DNA of 64,000 bases, taken from positions 1-64,000 of the forward strand of contig DF239019.1 of the NCBI GenBank assembly GCA_000507305.1. Reading direction: 5' to 3'. The stretch is from Breviolum minutum Mf 1.05b.01 (Eukaryota; Sar; Dinophyceae; Suessiales; Symbiodiniaceae). Under the pieces are notes generated by a model that was not told the origin of the DNA, ran no database searches, and saw only the letters and a list, made by a program, of their open reading frames with translations. Shown here piece by piece: positions 47,801 through 62,800 of the stretch. Made by a program: the position numbers and the translations under genes. Positions within the stretch are counted from its first letter, which is position 1; each line of letters begins with the position of its first letter.

Positions 47801-50800
47801 TGAATCCCATGGCAACCTGGTAGAATCCTTCAAGAAACGTTAACAAACCACACAAACAAATCGAAGAGGATCCAGTTCTTCCAGCTCTTCCAATTCCAGA
47901 TCTTCCAAATCTTCCATCTCCTCTTGCTCTGAATCTTCAGGTGGAAGCTGCTCCTGGCATGACATGGCACAGCTGGATAGGGCACCACCACCACCTGCAT
48001 TCTACAAATGCTGCACCACGAATGATGCTTCGGGGAAATGCTAGAACTATGGCAATTTTGCCTATCCTGTCGTAAGTCTTAGGTGTGTGTAGCCCCTGCA
48101 CGGATGCTTTTCCAGTGGCTCACGAGTTCCCTTTCACAAGTTTTAGCGAGCAATAGGGTTCTTACTCTTCAAGAAATGAATTGTGACATCAGCAAAACTT
48201 CCATTTTTCCCCTTTTTTGTTACGGCTCACTCTACTGTTAATCAGATTAGGCCCTGGTCACCCGCCTTTAAGTTGGATGGAAGTCTTCTCGTAGTCACTG
48301 AGAACACGCAGGACCATGATGGATCATGTAGGCTGTATGACCGGTGACTCTTGTCCATTTATACCTGGGGTCCCTATGATCCCAAGCATGGCTTATATTG
48401 AACAATACTGTAACACGCAACGTCTAGGAAGAACAACTACTTTGCTACCCTCCCAAGGCTACCCATACATCATCTAATTTCGATTCCTGTCTCCTTTTTC
48501 TTTCCGCCAGGTTGCTAGCTAGAAGCGAAACAGAACTTGTAAGATGCTTGGCAGCTTGGCACTAGCCATCCGATCCGATTTCTCCAAAGTGATGAGTAGC
48601 AAAACCTTCTATAGGAATCCGTTTTTCCAGAAAGCCTTGTTGTGGCTCAAAATTCCAGCATTGGTTCCACCAGCTTGTCCGTCATGTGTAGATGCTTCGA
48701 ACCCACGAATAAAACCCCCATGGAGGCTTTTGAACCCATGACAAGCGAATGCAAAGTAGATCAAGAAAATCTCATGTATAAAGGATATTTTATGCAAGTT
48801 TACATTACATGGTGGTTGGGTGAGGGAATCCTCCCGAAACTGGCCCAAAATTTCAGAAAATTGGAGGTTGAAAAACATTGTTTGAGCAATTCACCCGTGA
48901 TGTCATATCAAATTCAATTATACATACCTATTCTTGGAGTTCCGTACCCCAAGTTAGAATGAAACCTTCTGCCATACCCAGGTTGCAATATAGTCCTCCA
49001 TGGTGCCACGCAAGCCTTGTCGATGGAAATGATCCTGCAAGCTTTCGGCTAAGCTTCTTGGATGGGCCTGCATTGGATGGCCAGCATTTGTGGGTTGTTC
49101 CACTGATATGTCCTATCGGGTTACTATATGTGGTTCAAAAATCTCAGTTACTAGCCACTTTGCTGATCAACTTGGGATCATTCAAGTGGAATCCTGGGCT
49201 GAATGATCGCGGCAAAGATCTGATAGATACATGGAGCTGGCATGATGCTTACATGGGCACAAGCAAACCTTAAAGATTGATACTTTCCATTCTTTCACTG
49301 GTACTGGCTCAAAAATCAAAAACCCACAACAGATGATGGGAAGACTAAAAGTGTGGTCCTTTGGGAGCTATTTTTTGAGCCGCAGCTTACTGAATTACCG
49401 CAGCATGCAGAGTTTTAGGCGTGTGTGGGAAGGCGATGGAGAGAGAATCAACTATCAGTTTGACCACTTGTTCCCGCTTGTTGACTTGAGCCGTTTGAAA
49501 TTTGAAATTATGATTGTTATGATTATTTTGAGGGAAAGCCACTCAAATCATTTATAAGCGGATCTTTTTGTAGTTCCTACTTTTGAACGATCCCCGTATT
49601 GCTTCAACCGCTTCCCCCCCGCACTTGTTCTACCGTTTGTGTGTGAACTTTCACACTACTCCACCTCCATCCATCGCACGTGACCACGTTGAAAAATCAC
49701 CACGCAACGCCCGCTGTTGGAAGCATTCTCATCCCCTGAGGCGTGGAGGGGCTCGGGAACTGCCATGATTTACAAACCTGAATGCTTAGAACATGGAATC
49801 GTAGCATCACCAATGTGAACATGATCTAGACATTTGAAAACTTTGGGAAACAAGGTTGCACGTAAAACCTGGTCTGAGGAACATGAACAACTTCTTCAAC
49901 ATCTTAGTCTTTCGCAGGAAGACTCAGAAGCGGCAAGCCTCGTTTTAACCCTGCTGTCTAAATGGTGTGGAAATATCTCCAAAAAAACAATTAATATAAC
50001 AACACAGAGTCTTGATCGTCTGCTGAAGGGACACTTCTATTGAAAAACTCCTGAAGTCAAATCATTCTTGGGAAGTTTCGTCCTTTCCACCATCAATTGA
50101 ACAAGTTAACAACACCCATTATCTGACTCTTTCACCAACAAGGTTGTAAAATCAACTAGGCTTTCCAGTTCGCACAGCCATCAATCACAACCGCCCCAAG
50201 AAGCGGCGCCTTGAAACAACTTGGCCTTTGGCCACGGGAGAATTCGTGCCACACTTCCCATCTCCATGCCTGATGTGCAGACAGATCCTTAAAGTGTGCA
50301 AGGTAGTATGACAGGGGAAGGTCATGATACCCGAGTTGTCGCAGAAGTTATACAACAATCCGATGGAAATTGCGAATCCAACAAAGGCTTGCCCGTCCAA
50401 AACACCACCTGACAAACTTTGAGCATTGGGTTTTTGGTTGAAGGATTTCTGACCACCACATGGGTGTGTCTCAAGTTTTAGGGCTGAGAAATTCCATTCG
50501 TTTCCTCTCAAAAAAGACACTGTTCAGATTCTCTTTGGGGTCATCTAATTTCAAGAGGCACCCATATCCATATACAGTACAGTATTACATATACATATAT
50601 ATCATATCCCTTGGTGGCAGCTGAAGTCATTATCCTTCATCCAAGACCATGTGATTCAGTGCTTCGCCTTCGATAGCTGCTGGTAGTTGCCGGGCGCTCC
50701 TGCGAGGGTTGCTGAGAATACCACGTTGCAATCGAAAAAAGATCGAGGGTAACATGATACTCATTCATGGCCACGAAACAAATGTTTCTATTAAATTAAA

Positions 50801-53800
50801 TGGGAAAATGATTGGGCTTCAGGGCTTTTTTGATGATACTTTTTGGACTGTCCAGACATCTATATACAATCAATTATCTACTCAATTGTGGATGTAGCTC
50901 TTGCTCAAAATGGGGGATTTCCCAGCCAGCTATGTTTGTTTACTCAGGATATGGATTTCATTCGTGCTCCAATTCGGACTAAGGGGATCAACATAGGGCG
51001 CCAGGCAACTCCTCTAGGATTCATTTGCAGGACCGCTCTGGAGTGGAGATGTACCAAAATTAAGATTTATCCAACATCCACCATGGTTGAGCAATCCAAA
51101 ATTCCCGAATACAGAATAATATTGATGCATTGCCATATTAGAGCAGCAGGGGTTGAGTCTTTTCGTCGAAAGGTTTAATATCCAGAAACACTTGATCATT
51201 TTATGTGGCAGTTTGGCAGTCTGATACTTAGGGAGGTTCCAATCATGTTTTCACAGCAAAAAAGTTTGTGGCAATATGTAAATGATACGGAATGAATTCC
51301 TGTACTCTATCAAACACATATAGACTAGGAAGTGTTGAAATCCAGGAAATGGGAATCCTGTTCTTAAACAACCAGGACTTCATGAGATGGGTTTCAACTT
51401 TTTGTTTCGATCCAATTGTTGAGTGTATCCCGGGCCCAAGATGCAGCTTCCTTTTTGGTGGTAGGGTTTTTCATTGAATCACTTGCTACTGGCAACGTGT
51501 GACTGTGTGACCGGGATATACCATACCCAACATACACTTGTAACAATATATATATATATAAACATGAGCAGGGTATATTTGCAAATTCTTCACCAATATC
51601 ATCTTATAAGCAGGTCACAAAACATTTACTCAATTCTTGGGACATCCTAGTATGCCATTTTGCATTTGAAAACTCACAGAAGGTCCCAGCTGATGATAGG
51701 AGGAACCGGTACCATACCCATGCAAAAAAAACAGGACATCTCCACTTGGGATAAACATCCAAACATGAAAAATCTGAACATGCCGGCCCAGTGCTCCTGG
51801 AAGGAAGGTGGATAAACTCCAACCAATCACCATTGGAACCATCAGACATGGCACGGAGTATCAGCTCGCTGCCCAAACACACCTGCAATGTGGCACTGTC
51901 GGACTTGCTCGTGGCACTTCATTGCATCATGAAAACTATGTTTGGTTCCATGAAGTCGGCAACCTATCCTTTGCCCCCACTGTGGCCCACCTACCAAACC
52001 AGTGTTTTTTTGGAGAATGGTCCAAAGGGCATTCCAAATCCGATTGTTTTCCTACTGTTTTCCTAGTAAAATATAATTTCTAAATATTCCGTTTGATCAA
52101 ACAATCTCTCGTGCCACATTCACGTGAAGGTGTGCTTTTAAACATACGGCCTACTATATAAAAACAGCAACCATAGTAAATCATGATAAATCTACCACAT
52201 CTAGATGTTTTCTCACTGAACTATTAGCATCTTTCGCCATCCATCCGGTCCCTGGCGTTTTTACTGCCCAGGAACCACATCTTGACTTCGCCAGAACCCT
52301 CGCTCACTAGGCAGTGCTTGTTGAGCACTTGACACCAGCGCCTGATGGCAGGATATCAGCCAAAAGGATGTTTGTCGCGGTCCATTTTTGGCAAATGTCC
52401 CCCCTTTGTAGATTTTGAAAACATCCTAAACGGTTGGCGGTTCAAAGAAAAACAAGTTCGGTAGACCAACAAAGTGGATGAAACCTTTGACACTCGCCAT
52501 TGGAGTTGCATCTTCATGGGTCATAGTGAGGAACTAGGCAATCCTTTAGAGCATTTTTGACCTAACCGCAGCAGGATTGGACATTTTCAACGTTCTAAAT
52601 ATATGTATATTTATATATGCACAATATACAGAAGATGAAACGGCCTAGAACAAGAACACATTCTCGAAAAAGACAAAGGTTCCACGTTTGCACCTGCACT
52701 TGCAATCTACATTTCCAACCCAAACATTCCAAGGGCCAACCAGCCCAAAAGTGTCATATGTTTTTTTGGAAGCTGTCAAAATGGGACACTAAATCACAAA
52801 TCTCCAAACAATTCCAAATTCAACGCCTACGACCTGCTAAGCAGAAAAACAAATCCCCCAAAAATCTCACCTTGATTTGCTCCTCCGGTGCCAGGGTCAA
52901 CTCTTCGGTAGAGGGCCAACTCTGCTCGTTCCTGGCAATACAATGAATATGCTAAGCTTCCCCCGGAGGTCCCTGAATATCGTTGCCAGCCAACCCCATC
53001 CCACCTTGGCACTGCAGGTGGCATATTGTCGGTGAGGTAGGCCCAAACAGCCTGGAATATTCAAGCAACTAACAACGAAAACCCTACTCACCTTTCCTCA
53101 TGCAAGAGTAATGTCTCCAACAAATACCTTGGCAGCGTGCTAGTTCTCAGTAGGACAGAGAAGGGTATGTTCATCCCTTCCTGGAGACCGATTTTCAGGG
53201 TTTCACATACCAACCCAGCGATTTTTGAGGATTTTGGGGTCCAAAGCTCTTTAGATCACCGTTTAAGAGGAGCCCCAAACTCCAGGTGGTTTACCAAAAC
53301 CAACCATTTGTGGACTTATAATCTCAATATGTGGCTTATTACCATGCTCGCTGACTACGTAACATACCCAAGTAACTAACACTGGTAAACAAATAAGTAT
53401 AAACACATCAAAATCCAGCAATGCATCAATCCATCATCAATCAGTTCATAAATATTTGATATGTGTACATATTCACCCCAGCCAAAATCGGGGCTTCTAT
53501 TCGTCCAAACCAAGTTCATGCCAAATACTTTGGATGGAAGAAATCCTGGTTAATAGAACATTTCCACTTTTTGCTATCATCTTTCATATGAATCTGGACC
53601 AGTTCGCTGGATATTTTAAACCGACAACACTAGTTGGCGGTTTCAACCCATTTGAAAAATATCAGTCAAATTGGATCATTCCCCCAGGTAGGGATGAAAA
53701 TAAAACATATTTAAAACCACTACCCAGAACAGTATCACCGGATTTTAGCACTTGAAGCTTCATCCGCTCCCGCCTTGGAACCATCATCTTGCGCCTGACC

Positions 53801-56800
53801 TTCCAACAGATTCGCTACATTGGTGCTGGTGGCACCCCGGGCACCCGGCACCTGAGAGGCCCAAGGCAATTTCAGCAATAATTCGTTGGCCATTTGGGGT
53901 CCGAATGGTGCTTGTCCCCTCAAGTAGAATTGAGTTCAGGAAATCAACAAGTCAATCACCAACAAGCAACAAATTCACAACAAAAAAATACATCTCTGAC
54001 GTATTTCAACCCTTCTCACTTAAATGCATCACCCAAAAAAACATCGTGGCTCAATCAGACCATCAAATCGCCTCATCACCCGCGAAGGCTATGGAGGCTT
54101 CACTACCAAAAGGCACTGCTGTGACACCTGGACCCACTCCCAGGAGGGTGTTACTGGGAGTGAAGCGTAGGATCACATGAGTCACAGCTAGCCTTTTTTT
54201 TGGTGAGTTATCAAATACAAATGAGGGATAATGAGGGTGTAACTTTGGTTAGAATGGTAGGTCCATTTTGAGAGAAAAAAAAATCAAACAGGGGACAAAA
54301 ATGGAGGCTCATCACTAATTGTTCTTGATCATTGCCTAGGAATCCCGGAAAACATGCAATAATGGTCTTGAGGGAATCTATTCTTGGAACATGTTGAAAC
54401 TATTTCTGAAGAACCTATCGTCGGTATATAAATTAGTGGATGGGAAACAAAAACTTCCATTTTGGCCTGCAACAGTTAGCCCATGTCCAAGTTGGCTTTT
54501 GGGTGCTTAGGAAGCAAATTGTAACTGGTGCTTTATCCCCAACTTTTCATATGACCTAAAATGGAGGTAATGCGCCTTCACAAGGTTGCTCTGCGGGTAA
54601 GGATTCCATTACATGACTACCCCAACTTTGGGTACCAGAACAGGTCTGTGTTTTTTTTCCTCGGCGTGGTTTTTAATCTCCCAAATAGGCTTGTGACTGC
54701 AGCTACTATCTACTTACAAAGTGACGTGGAACTCGAAGTTCATAAGGTGCATTCTTTGCAAAAACTTTAAGTTTTGATCCTCATATGCTTCTTCAATCGT
54801 TGAAAAACATCCAAACATTTTCCCAGCAGACGACAAGTTATCACCGTAGAAAGAAGGTAAAAAATGGTAAAAAAACAGCAATAAAAACAATTCCAAAACA
54901 TAGATACATTCCTTGAACTCCAATGAGTTTGCCCAATTTGTTGGTTTCAACGTTGGAACAAAAGGTGTTTCCCGAGGTGGTGACTTGCCATGGTAGTAGA
55001 AACAATACTGTGCAACAACTGGGAACCCACTGCGGTGAAACTTAACACCAGTTGAGGCTGGTCCTTTATCCCCTTATGTCGGGCCTTTTTTGGATTCCGA
55101 GCGGCGGATTGCCGCCACCAACAAGCCTTCGGGTATCTAGGCATACCTCCAAAAAGAACGTGCCTTTCTCGGGAATTAGTCAACTTGATTTTTTCCTTCT
55201 TAAAGCCGACCACAAAGATCTGAACTGGAAAAAATGACATGGATATCAAATATTCAAATACTGTTGTGTTAACCCAGGAATATTCACAGACCCCTGTCAT
55301 TTCCATGGATTTTATATTGGTGGATTTTCCGTTGCTATGATTTTCCCTAGGATATGGGATAACCATGTCGTGGCCTCGGCTTGGCCCTGCCGCCCTGCCT
55401 GCTGTGGGACCACCTGGTAGTGCAAGAGGCAAAACTCCACCTCCAAGGCTACCAGGTTTTTCTTCCCAAAGGGCCACCCTTGTCATCCATTTGGCAAAAG
55501 GATCTGAAGCACAACTCACTTGGACTATACAATCATAATGAAATAAATTTGATGTGCAGATTAAACATATATTTGTATATATGTGTAATTTCAAAACAAT
55601 TTTCCTATATAAAAAACGTGTTGATTTAAACCAAATGATAAAAATGAAAACATGTACTACATACACAAAGTGTATATAAAGTCAAACACACAAATAGTAT
55701 GATTACAACTAAGATACACAATACATACAATATGTATATATAAATACACAATATATACAACACACAAAATATCTATCTACAACATTTGCAATTTGTACAA
55801 TGTATGCAATGTACGCATTGTAAACAGTAGCTAGAAACCATTTCATATTCTACAAACAAATTCTTTCGGTTCATTGCTTTTGATCAGGTTCATTTGCGGT
55901 TTTATCCTGACCTCCAAAAACCCCATGCTTTGTTAACACTGTCATCACAACAACCAACATGCAGTCCTGTTTCAAAAGCTCTAATTTAATATACGTAAAT
56001 TCAACTCATTCATGTCACAGGACCTGAAGACTAGATGGCCCAAAATCCTACCGGTCCAGGGCATATTGGATGACCTCTGCACTGTACGAACCTACCTGCG
56101 CGAGTTTGTCCACGTTGTGACTCTACTAAACGAGCACGTGGCATAGCCTGGCGGCCAAGGCAACCGTAATGGACTCCGTCCCTTCGTTGCTACAGGGATG
56201 GTTCAAGAGGCCTCCGAGATATCTATAGTTACATCATATCACTTTTACATATTGCACTTCTAGGAACGAACAGTTAAACCTAAGACTTTCTGGGTGTCAT
56301 AAAATCTGACAAATCTATATGATCTACGAGGCTTCGAGGCGCAGCTGCTGTCTGTCTTACATGCCACCCTTCCCATGGTGATGCTCAGGCATGGGGGTGG
56401 AGGTCGACCGGAAATGATACAGGTCATTTGTGATCAACCATGGGCAGCCACTTGTCAAAGAGCACAAGACCCTTAAACATGAATGTAAGCATGGTCGCAA
56501 ACCGATAACGAATTTCTTGGTCTACATCTCCAATTTTCCCTACGGCCATTAGAACTCCCCTCACAGAATCTTGGCAGATTGAGTATGATTGAGTTGGGTT
56601 GTGAACGTCTCTTTTATCGCTACACTAAACAAATTGATCTTAAAACTGAGCACATACGAATCAAAGAGGCTGGCCTTGTCATCCCCTACATCTACGTCAA
56701 CTACGTCAACAAATATAGCATACACAAGGCTTTTGACAATGCTCTACCCGGAAGCTCATTCATGTCCCATCTCCATAGCCCACTCAGACTAAGCCTGTGG

Positions 56801-59800
56801 ATCGCCGGAAGGGAAGAAGAGACTCAGAAAGCTTTGGGTAGCATCTTTTCGACCTATGCTTTGCAAAGAGTCAGTCAACCGAGGTGTGTTTCCAATGAGC
56901 TGTGGCAAAAAACTGATCTAGTGACAGCTCATGAACTTGCGGTTGCTGTAAAATCATGGCTTGTTACATATATAGTGAGGTCTGCCGTGTATCAAACAAC
57001 CAGCCACTGGGTATTTTCTATCACTGCTCAAAGGGCACATGTCTATGAGACTCGGGAGGGTTGGAGGATTGCATCATTCTTTCAACTTTTGATTCCCAAT
57101 TCATTCGGATACCAGTTGGCGTGAATTACCGACTTTGTCCCTTAACCCTGGGTATATATATATATATATGTACATATATAAATATACATCTATATAAACA
57201 TATATGTAAATATAGACGTATATATAAATATACATCTATATATATACATTGAATACCAGGGCTCTAACCATCTCAGTGCGCAGGAGTCTGTCCATCGTGG
57301 ATACTGGTGCGCAACTGGAAATAGATCCATAGTTATACATACCACTTCCAACCAGGGCGGAAAGTGAAACAGCACAACCAGACCCCCCAAAAAACCTGGG
57401 CTGCAAGACATCATATAAATTGCCATTCCGAAAAATCAGGCCACTATAGAGGGATTGGGCAAAGCACCATCTCTTCGCAAGTTTTCCGTGTGGCCATGAG
57501 GTTGCTAGATGACTCACCGAAACCCAATTCAACCTTTAAGAAACTTATACCACTTACACTCATTCACCAACCTCAATTCAAAACACCTTGGCAGGTCCCT
57601 TACTAAACTACGGGCTCGGTCTTTCTTTTCCTTGAATGGTGTTCTTTGTTTCCAGGCTTTTTTTAGTTCCCGCAAGGGTGTTTTCTGTTCCCAACACCCC
57701 ACAGTGCCTTGGTTGGTTGGTGCCAGAAGCATCTCAATTCCCAAGTTCGTGGTGCCTGTGGCTGATACCATCACCTTGAAACTCGGCAAACCATGATGTG
57801 TTGTGCTCAGGCCATAGAAGGTAGTGGCTATCCGGGTTCATCTTCACAAAGAACATTGAATGTTGACCCAAATTAAGGAAACACCGAAGAAAGAGTGGGA
57901 AAAAATGGTTCATTCTAAGAAACCACCTGCAGTTTTTTTGGGTTCATAAATTTGAGACCTCCCCTTGTTTTTTGGGATGCAGCCAACATGAACCTGTTGC
58001 TACCCTGGCCAAAATCTCCCTAAGCATCTAGTGACAGAGTCGGTTTGATGGTGTGAAAATGGGGGAAGGAGGAGTGTTGATCTTGAAAACTGCCGGGAAC
58101 AAAGTGTGTGAACAATCATATGGGAATTTCACAACATACGGTACAGACTCATGTGTGAAATCAATATCTCCGACCTATCGAACAGGAAACTCATCTTCCG
58201 GGATGGGCTGGTTGTTCCCAGTTTTTTTTCTCAACCAAATGCATGATGTTCATGGTTTTCTTTGGTGTCCCTTCATCACAGTGGATGTTTTGGGGGGGTA
58301 ACCATATACCTGAAATGCTTCATGAAAATGGTTAATAACTTTCCTAAAGTTGATGAACCTGTGGGGCCTGACCATCCAAATAGTTTGCTAACTTGCCCTT
58401 CCAATCCAAGTCGCTGGGAAGCCTGAACTCAATTGCCACTGCCTCACGTGGCTTTGGCCAAATATCACTTGAAGAGAAGTATGTATTGTACTATAGAGTG
58501 AAAGTAGATGTCAAATGGCAATATTCCCAAGCTTGGTAGCTTTGCAAGGGGCTAGGAAAAATCACTATGGTACATTTTTTCCATCCTCCAGGAGGCTCGC
58601 AGCATCTCCTTTCCGGACATTTATAAAAAGTCTATCCCAGAAATTCATGGCGGAGGTTTCGTTTCCAAACAACATGTACATCCATGTAGGTCGTTTCATT
58701 TTTACCCTTTCTCTTCATTTTCACAATTTTGATAATACATCAACTTACCATGAAGGTCTTGCATCATTGGAACAAACTTCATTTACTAGCATCACCTAAC
58801 AGGCCCTCCTGCCCGTGAAAAAAAAGCACCTGAAAAGGCATCTCTTCATAGCAAGTGCTATAGAATATGTATTCCCAAAATGGGTGAATTATACAAGTTT
58901 ACCAATCAACATTTCCCTGAAATAAGTTCGGATTTGCCTCTCAAACATATCATCTATGGGCTGACATCACATGACGTCATGATGAAATTCTCTCAAACTT
59001 AGGGACCCCATTTTTTTGCTCCGAACATTGCGATATTTCGTAGGAAACTACATGATTTTAGGGTCCCTACTTGTAAGACAAACAGGCCCACATAATAATA
59101 TATGCATATATAGATAGCATATAATGAATCATATATACATACATACACACACACAAAAAAGGTGAGCGAGGAGCCCGTAGTGACATGAACAGATTATCAT
59201 TGACTGTCGGGAAATGGCTTCACCCAATACCACACACTATTTCCATAGTAATCATAATACATCTTTTGGAGCAAAACTGAGCGACACAAAAAACAGGCTA
59301 TATAAATCCATTTGAAGGGCCCAAAAAATTTAATATTCCACACCAAACAGGGTAATATGAGCCTTATATAAACCAAGCAATTTTTGGGCAAAAAACGGAT
59401 GAAGTTAAGACCAGGCAACACCTTCTGAAGATAGCTACTTCAACACGATTCTTAGATTCTTGGATTGTGACTCATGGAGCTACACGCATCACCAACTGAA
59501 TCGCACTGCAAGGTGCTCTTTGACAGCCGCTGGCAACACATGTTCCAGATAAACTTCTCGTGTGATTTCTCCTTGAAGCTGACGGCAAATCTCCGAAAAC
59601 GGACGTTTACACCCCAAACTCCGTCCTTTACTATTCACCACAAGTCACTACCTGGTACCTTTTTGGTGAAATCTGTCACTTGTGATGCCACCATGAAATT
59701 CACCTAGATCGGTGGTGTTTTGGTTGGTGGTTTACTATCTTGAGAACCCGCCTCTGAACAGGAATTCGGCTCGCCATACTCTGCCAGTTGAACTAACAAA

Positions 59801-62800
59801 GACTTTATGTTAACAGTGTGGACTTAAACTTGCGTTGGGCCCGAAAATCTACTGGTTGGTTTTCTCATAAAAGTCAATCATGTCCAGATTTGGGGTGCAA
59901 CATTTCTGAGGCATCGGCGACAATCCTCTTTTGGGGGGATCCATTCTTGTTAGATTTGAGTTGTTAGTTTTTGAATTTATCGTGATTAGAATGTTGTATC
60001 CATCCGCAAACATACATCCAACATGATCAAAACGGCCACCTGAGATTTTCCTTCGGATGGCAACACTCCTAACAAAAATCTGAAAGCCAGCCACGGCTCA
60101 CGTGTGTCGATTTTGTTTTGATGGTCAACCATACAGTCGATTGGCCAAAACCCGGTAAACTAGTTGGAATGGTTGAAACTTTTGACGCATATCTTGAACT
60201 ACAGTATCTTTATACGTACAAATAAGATATATCCCCATATGCACGTTCTGTGTTCAGATTCCATGTTAGTTCTCACAGGCGTACATCATTCGTCGTTTCG
60301 AGACCTAGATGGTATTATCCCGTTTAGTAACTCTAGTTGGTAGCTGGGGTTCTAGGCCGCTAATAACTCACAGGACGGAACTTCTGATCACCAGGGCAAA
60401 TTTTACTGTCTAGCTCCGAGCCCCCGATCGCCATGTGTTTTGACCGTTTGGGGGGGTACCTTTCCTATTTTTCACACCAAGTTTCGAAGTACATCCAACT
60501 GCACCACACGCCAGGTGCTAGGTTGAAAGAAGAGAATCGAAGTCATGGCAGTGAAGGCTGCACTGACGCTTGATGTCGGCGTTGTGGGTAAACCTGGCAT
60601 GGTACAAGGTTTGAAGCTCAACGAACAAAAAGAAACAAACAGTGGAGGAAAAAAGGGCCTGAAAGAACACACACTTCCTGAAAGTGCACATTGAACTGGG
60701 GTGAAGTGATTCTACAGAATTTGAAATGAACGACACATCTCAAAATCCACCTCCGAGTGATGAAACTGAAGCTGAAAGCATGAATTTCTTCACTTTTCGA
60801 TTGCAAAAAAAAATGGATGTACCTCTACTCATTTTTTTGGAAGGTCGAAGACAAAATGTCTGTGTCAAGGATTCTGTGATTGATTGTCCCCCCGTGTTGG
60901 CTTTTCCAGATATCCACCTGCCCCACCTGGCCCCATAGCTGTGAGATCGAAGATGTCATCCTTTTTGGATTCCGATTCTTCGAAAGGAGCCCAACCATGC
61001 GGCACCAACACGAAGCCTGGTGCGAGGACCCTAAGAAACACCTACTGATAATGTGGCGATTCAATCCTGCAGCGGTTCATAAGTGGTATATGCCCAAGTA
61101 TTCCATCTTTTACGTCTTTTTGGAACAGCCTAGGTGCTGGTAGGATTTCAGTCATCAACACTATGAATCATCCTATTGAGGCCCATCGATATTTCTTGCC
61201 AAAATCGCAATGACAACATGGGTAGAAAGCACTCTGAGAGTTAGAAACTTGGGCCATTGGGGTGTACATGATCTATGATATCTGTGGATGGAACTGAGGG
61301 TCTGGGGACGCGATCTACAGGCAATGACTGTGTTCTTGGGCATCATACGCAACCTTTAAAGATGGGCCCTTCTCATTGTGCTGTGTTTAAAGTGTATCTG
61401 GCAACCGGAAATCATGACTAACTCAGAAGACCTGAAATCAAGGTTCCTTATGTGACTCAGCGTGACGATTTTTTTGAGCGACGTCACTAAATGTTGGTAC
61501 GATTCCTAGATATATGTACCAGTACATATGACAAGTCAACGTCAAATATAACCATCAAACAGCCTTACAATAATTACAAAGAGTTGTCAAAACATAGGAT
61601 AGCATATCAAATATCTTACAAGTATATCGTATGGTTTTTGTACAGCACCGCATCACATTACACCGTCTCCTATCATCTCACGCTTGCCTGTGCCATAAAA
61701 ACAATATAGTTCTTGAATGATATTGATTTTGCACTTGCGAGTACACGCCAAATTAAGAGTTAATATATCTCATCTCCATTCCATCTCAAAACAATCAAAT
61801 GACACTTGTTTTCTCACAGTTCCATGTTTCATACATCTCCCTTGGCCTTCCTCAGGCGTCGGACGTACTCTGTGCGCCGCTGGTTCTCGAGGTTGCAAGG
61901 CTGGCAAGTGCAGGGCACGTGGGATGGCCCCTGCAGGGTCTGCAGGACGCTGTACTAAGAGCTGTGGAGCCATGGCGTCCTTCGCCAGTGGATGGTGGGG
62001 GATGGCCCTGTTAAAACAGCTGCACATGGAGTTGTTAGTAAGGTAACTCAGCTCCCTGGCGGGAAATGTCTACATTGAGGGTGCTTTCGATTTCATTGAA
62101 TCTAGGTTGGGGATGGTTTTTCATTACAATGTTGGATTTGACAGAGTGTATAGCCTGGAAGTTCAAGACGATGTCAAGAATCCAATAGATTTCATTGTTA
62201 CATTCATACCCTTTCTGAAAGAAACATGGGAGTGGACGCAAACTGGTACAGTCTGACCTGAGTAAGGCTTGGAATTGAATGGCCAAAACAAATCTACCAT
62301 GATCGAAGATAGACTTTCTGGCTTTTATCCGAGGATCTATCATGATCTCATGTGTTCATTCCCGCCTACACTTTTGTTTCCCTACATTGCTTGGTTTCTG
62401 TTCCTATATTCCTTTAATTTCCTTTAGAGGGTTAATGATTTTGGAAGATTTTTTGTCAACAGGAATTGAATGTAATCGCCTATCTGATCCTATCTGGGAA
62501 TGCACTCCAATGTCGCACCTAGGAGCCTCCAAACGTCTTGAGGTATTGAAGTACTCTTGGTAAACCATTTTCGACTCCAGTTGCCAGCAGGTAAAAACTC
62601 TTCTGAAATCCCACACGTATATGTTGGCATGACGGTAGGAACATCATGGAATATCTACCTTGCGATTGCAAGTTGGACCAGATAATATTCCTCCATTGGC
62701 GTCTCTCCACCCCCGTCCAGCGGCGAGTGCAAGAGAAGAGCGTCAGCCTCAATGGGACCGTTGTGTTGAAAGAATTATTGATACCGTTGATCGACATAAT

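Noticed and set aside
54947..55666. 239-codon minus-strand frame as one protein
   Set aside because: Most of it translates AT-rich intronic DNA. Only the island at 55441-55478 has exon-like codon use.
56030..56150. Plus-strand frame ILPVQGILDDLCTVRTYLRE
   Set aside because: Short, without homology or splice context. The minus strand here should be VWA8 intron or exon. Left undecided and not called.
61850..62000. GC-rich island with open frames on both strands
   Set aside because: Three or more frames are open (for example CNLENQRRTEYVRRLRKAKG on the minus strand). Probably an exon, but strand and frame cannot be settled by eye.
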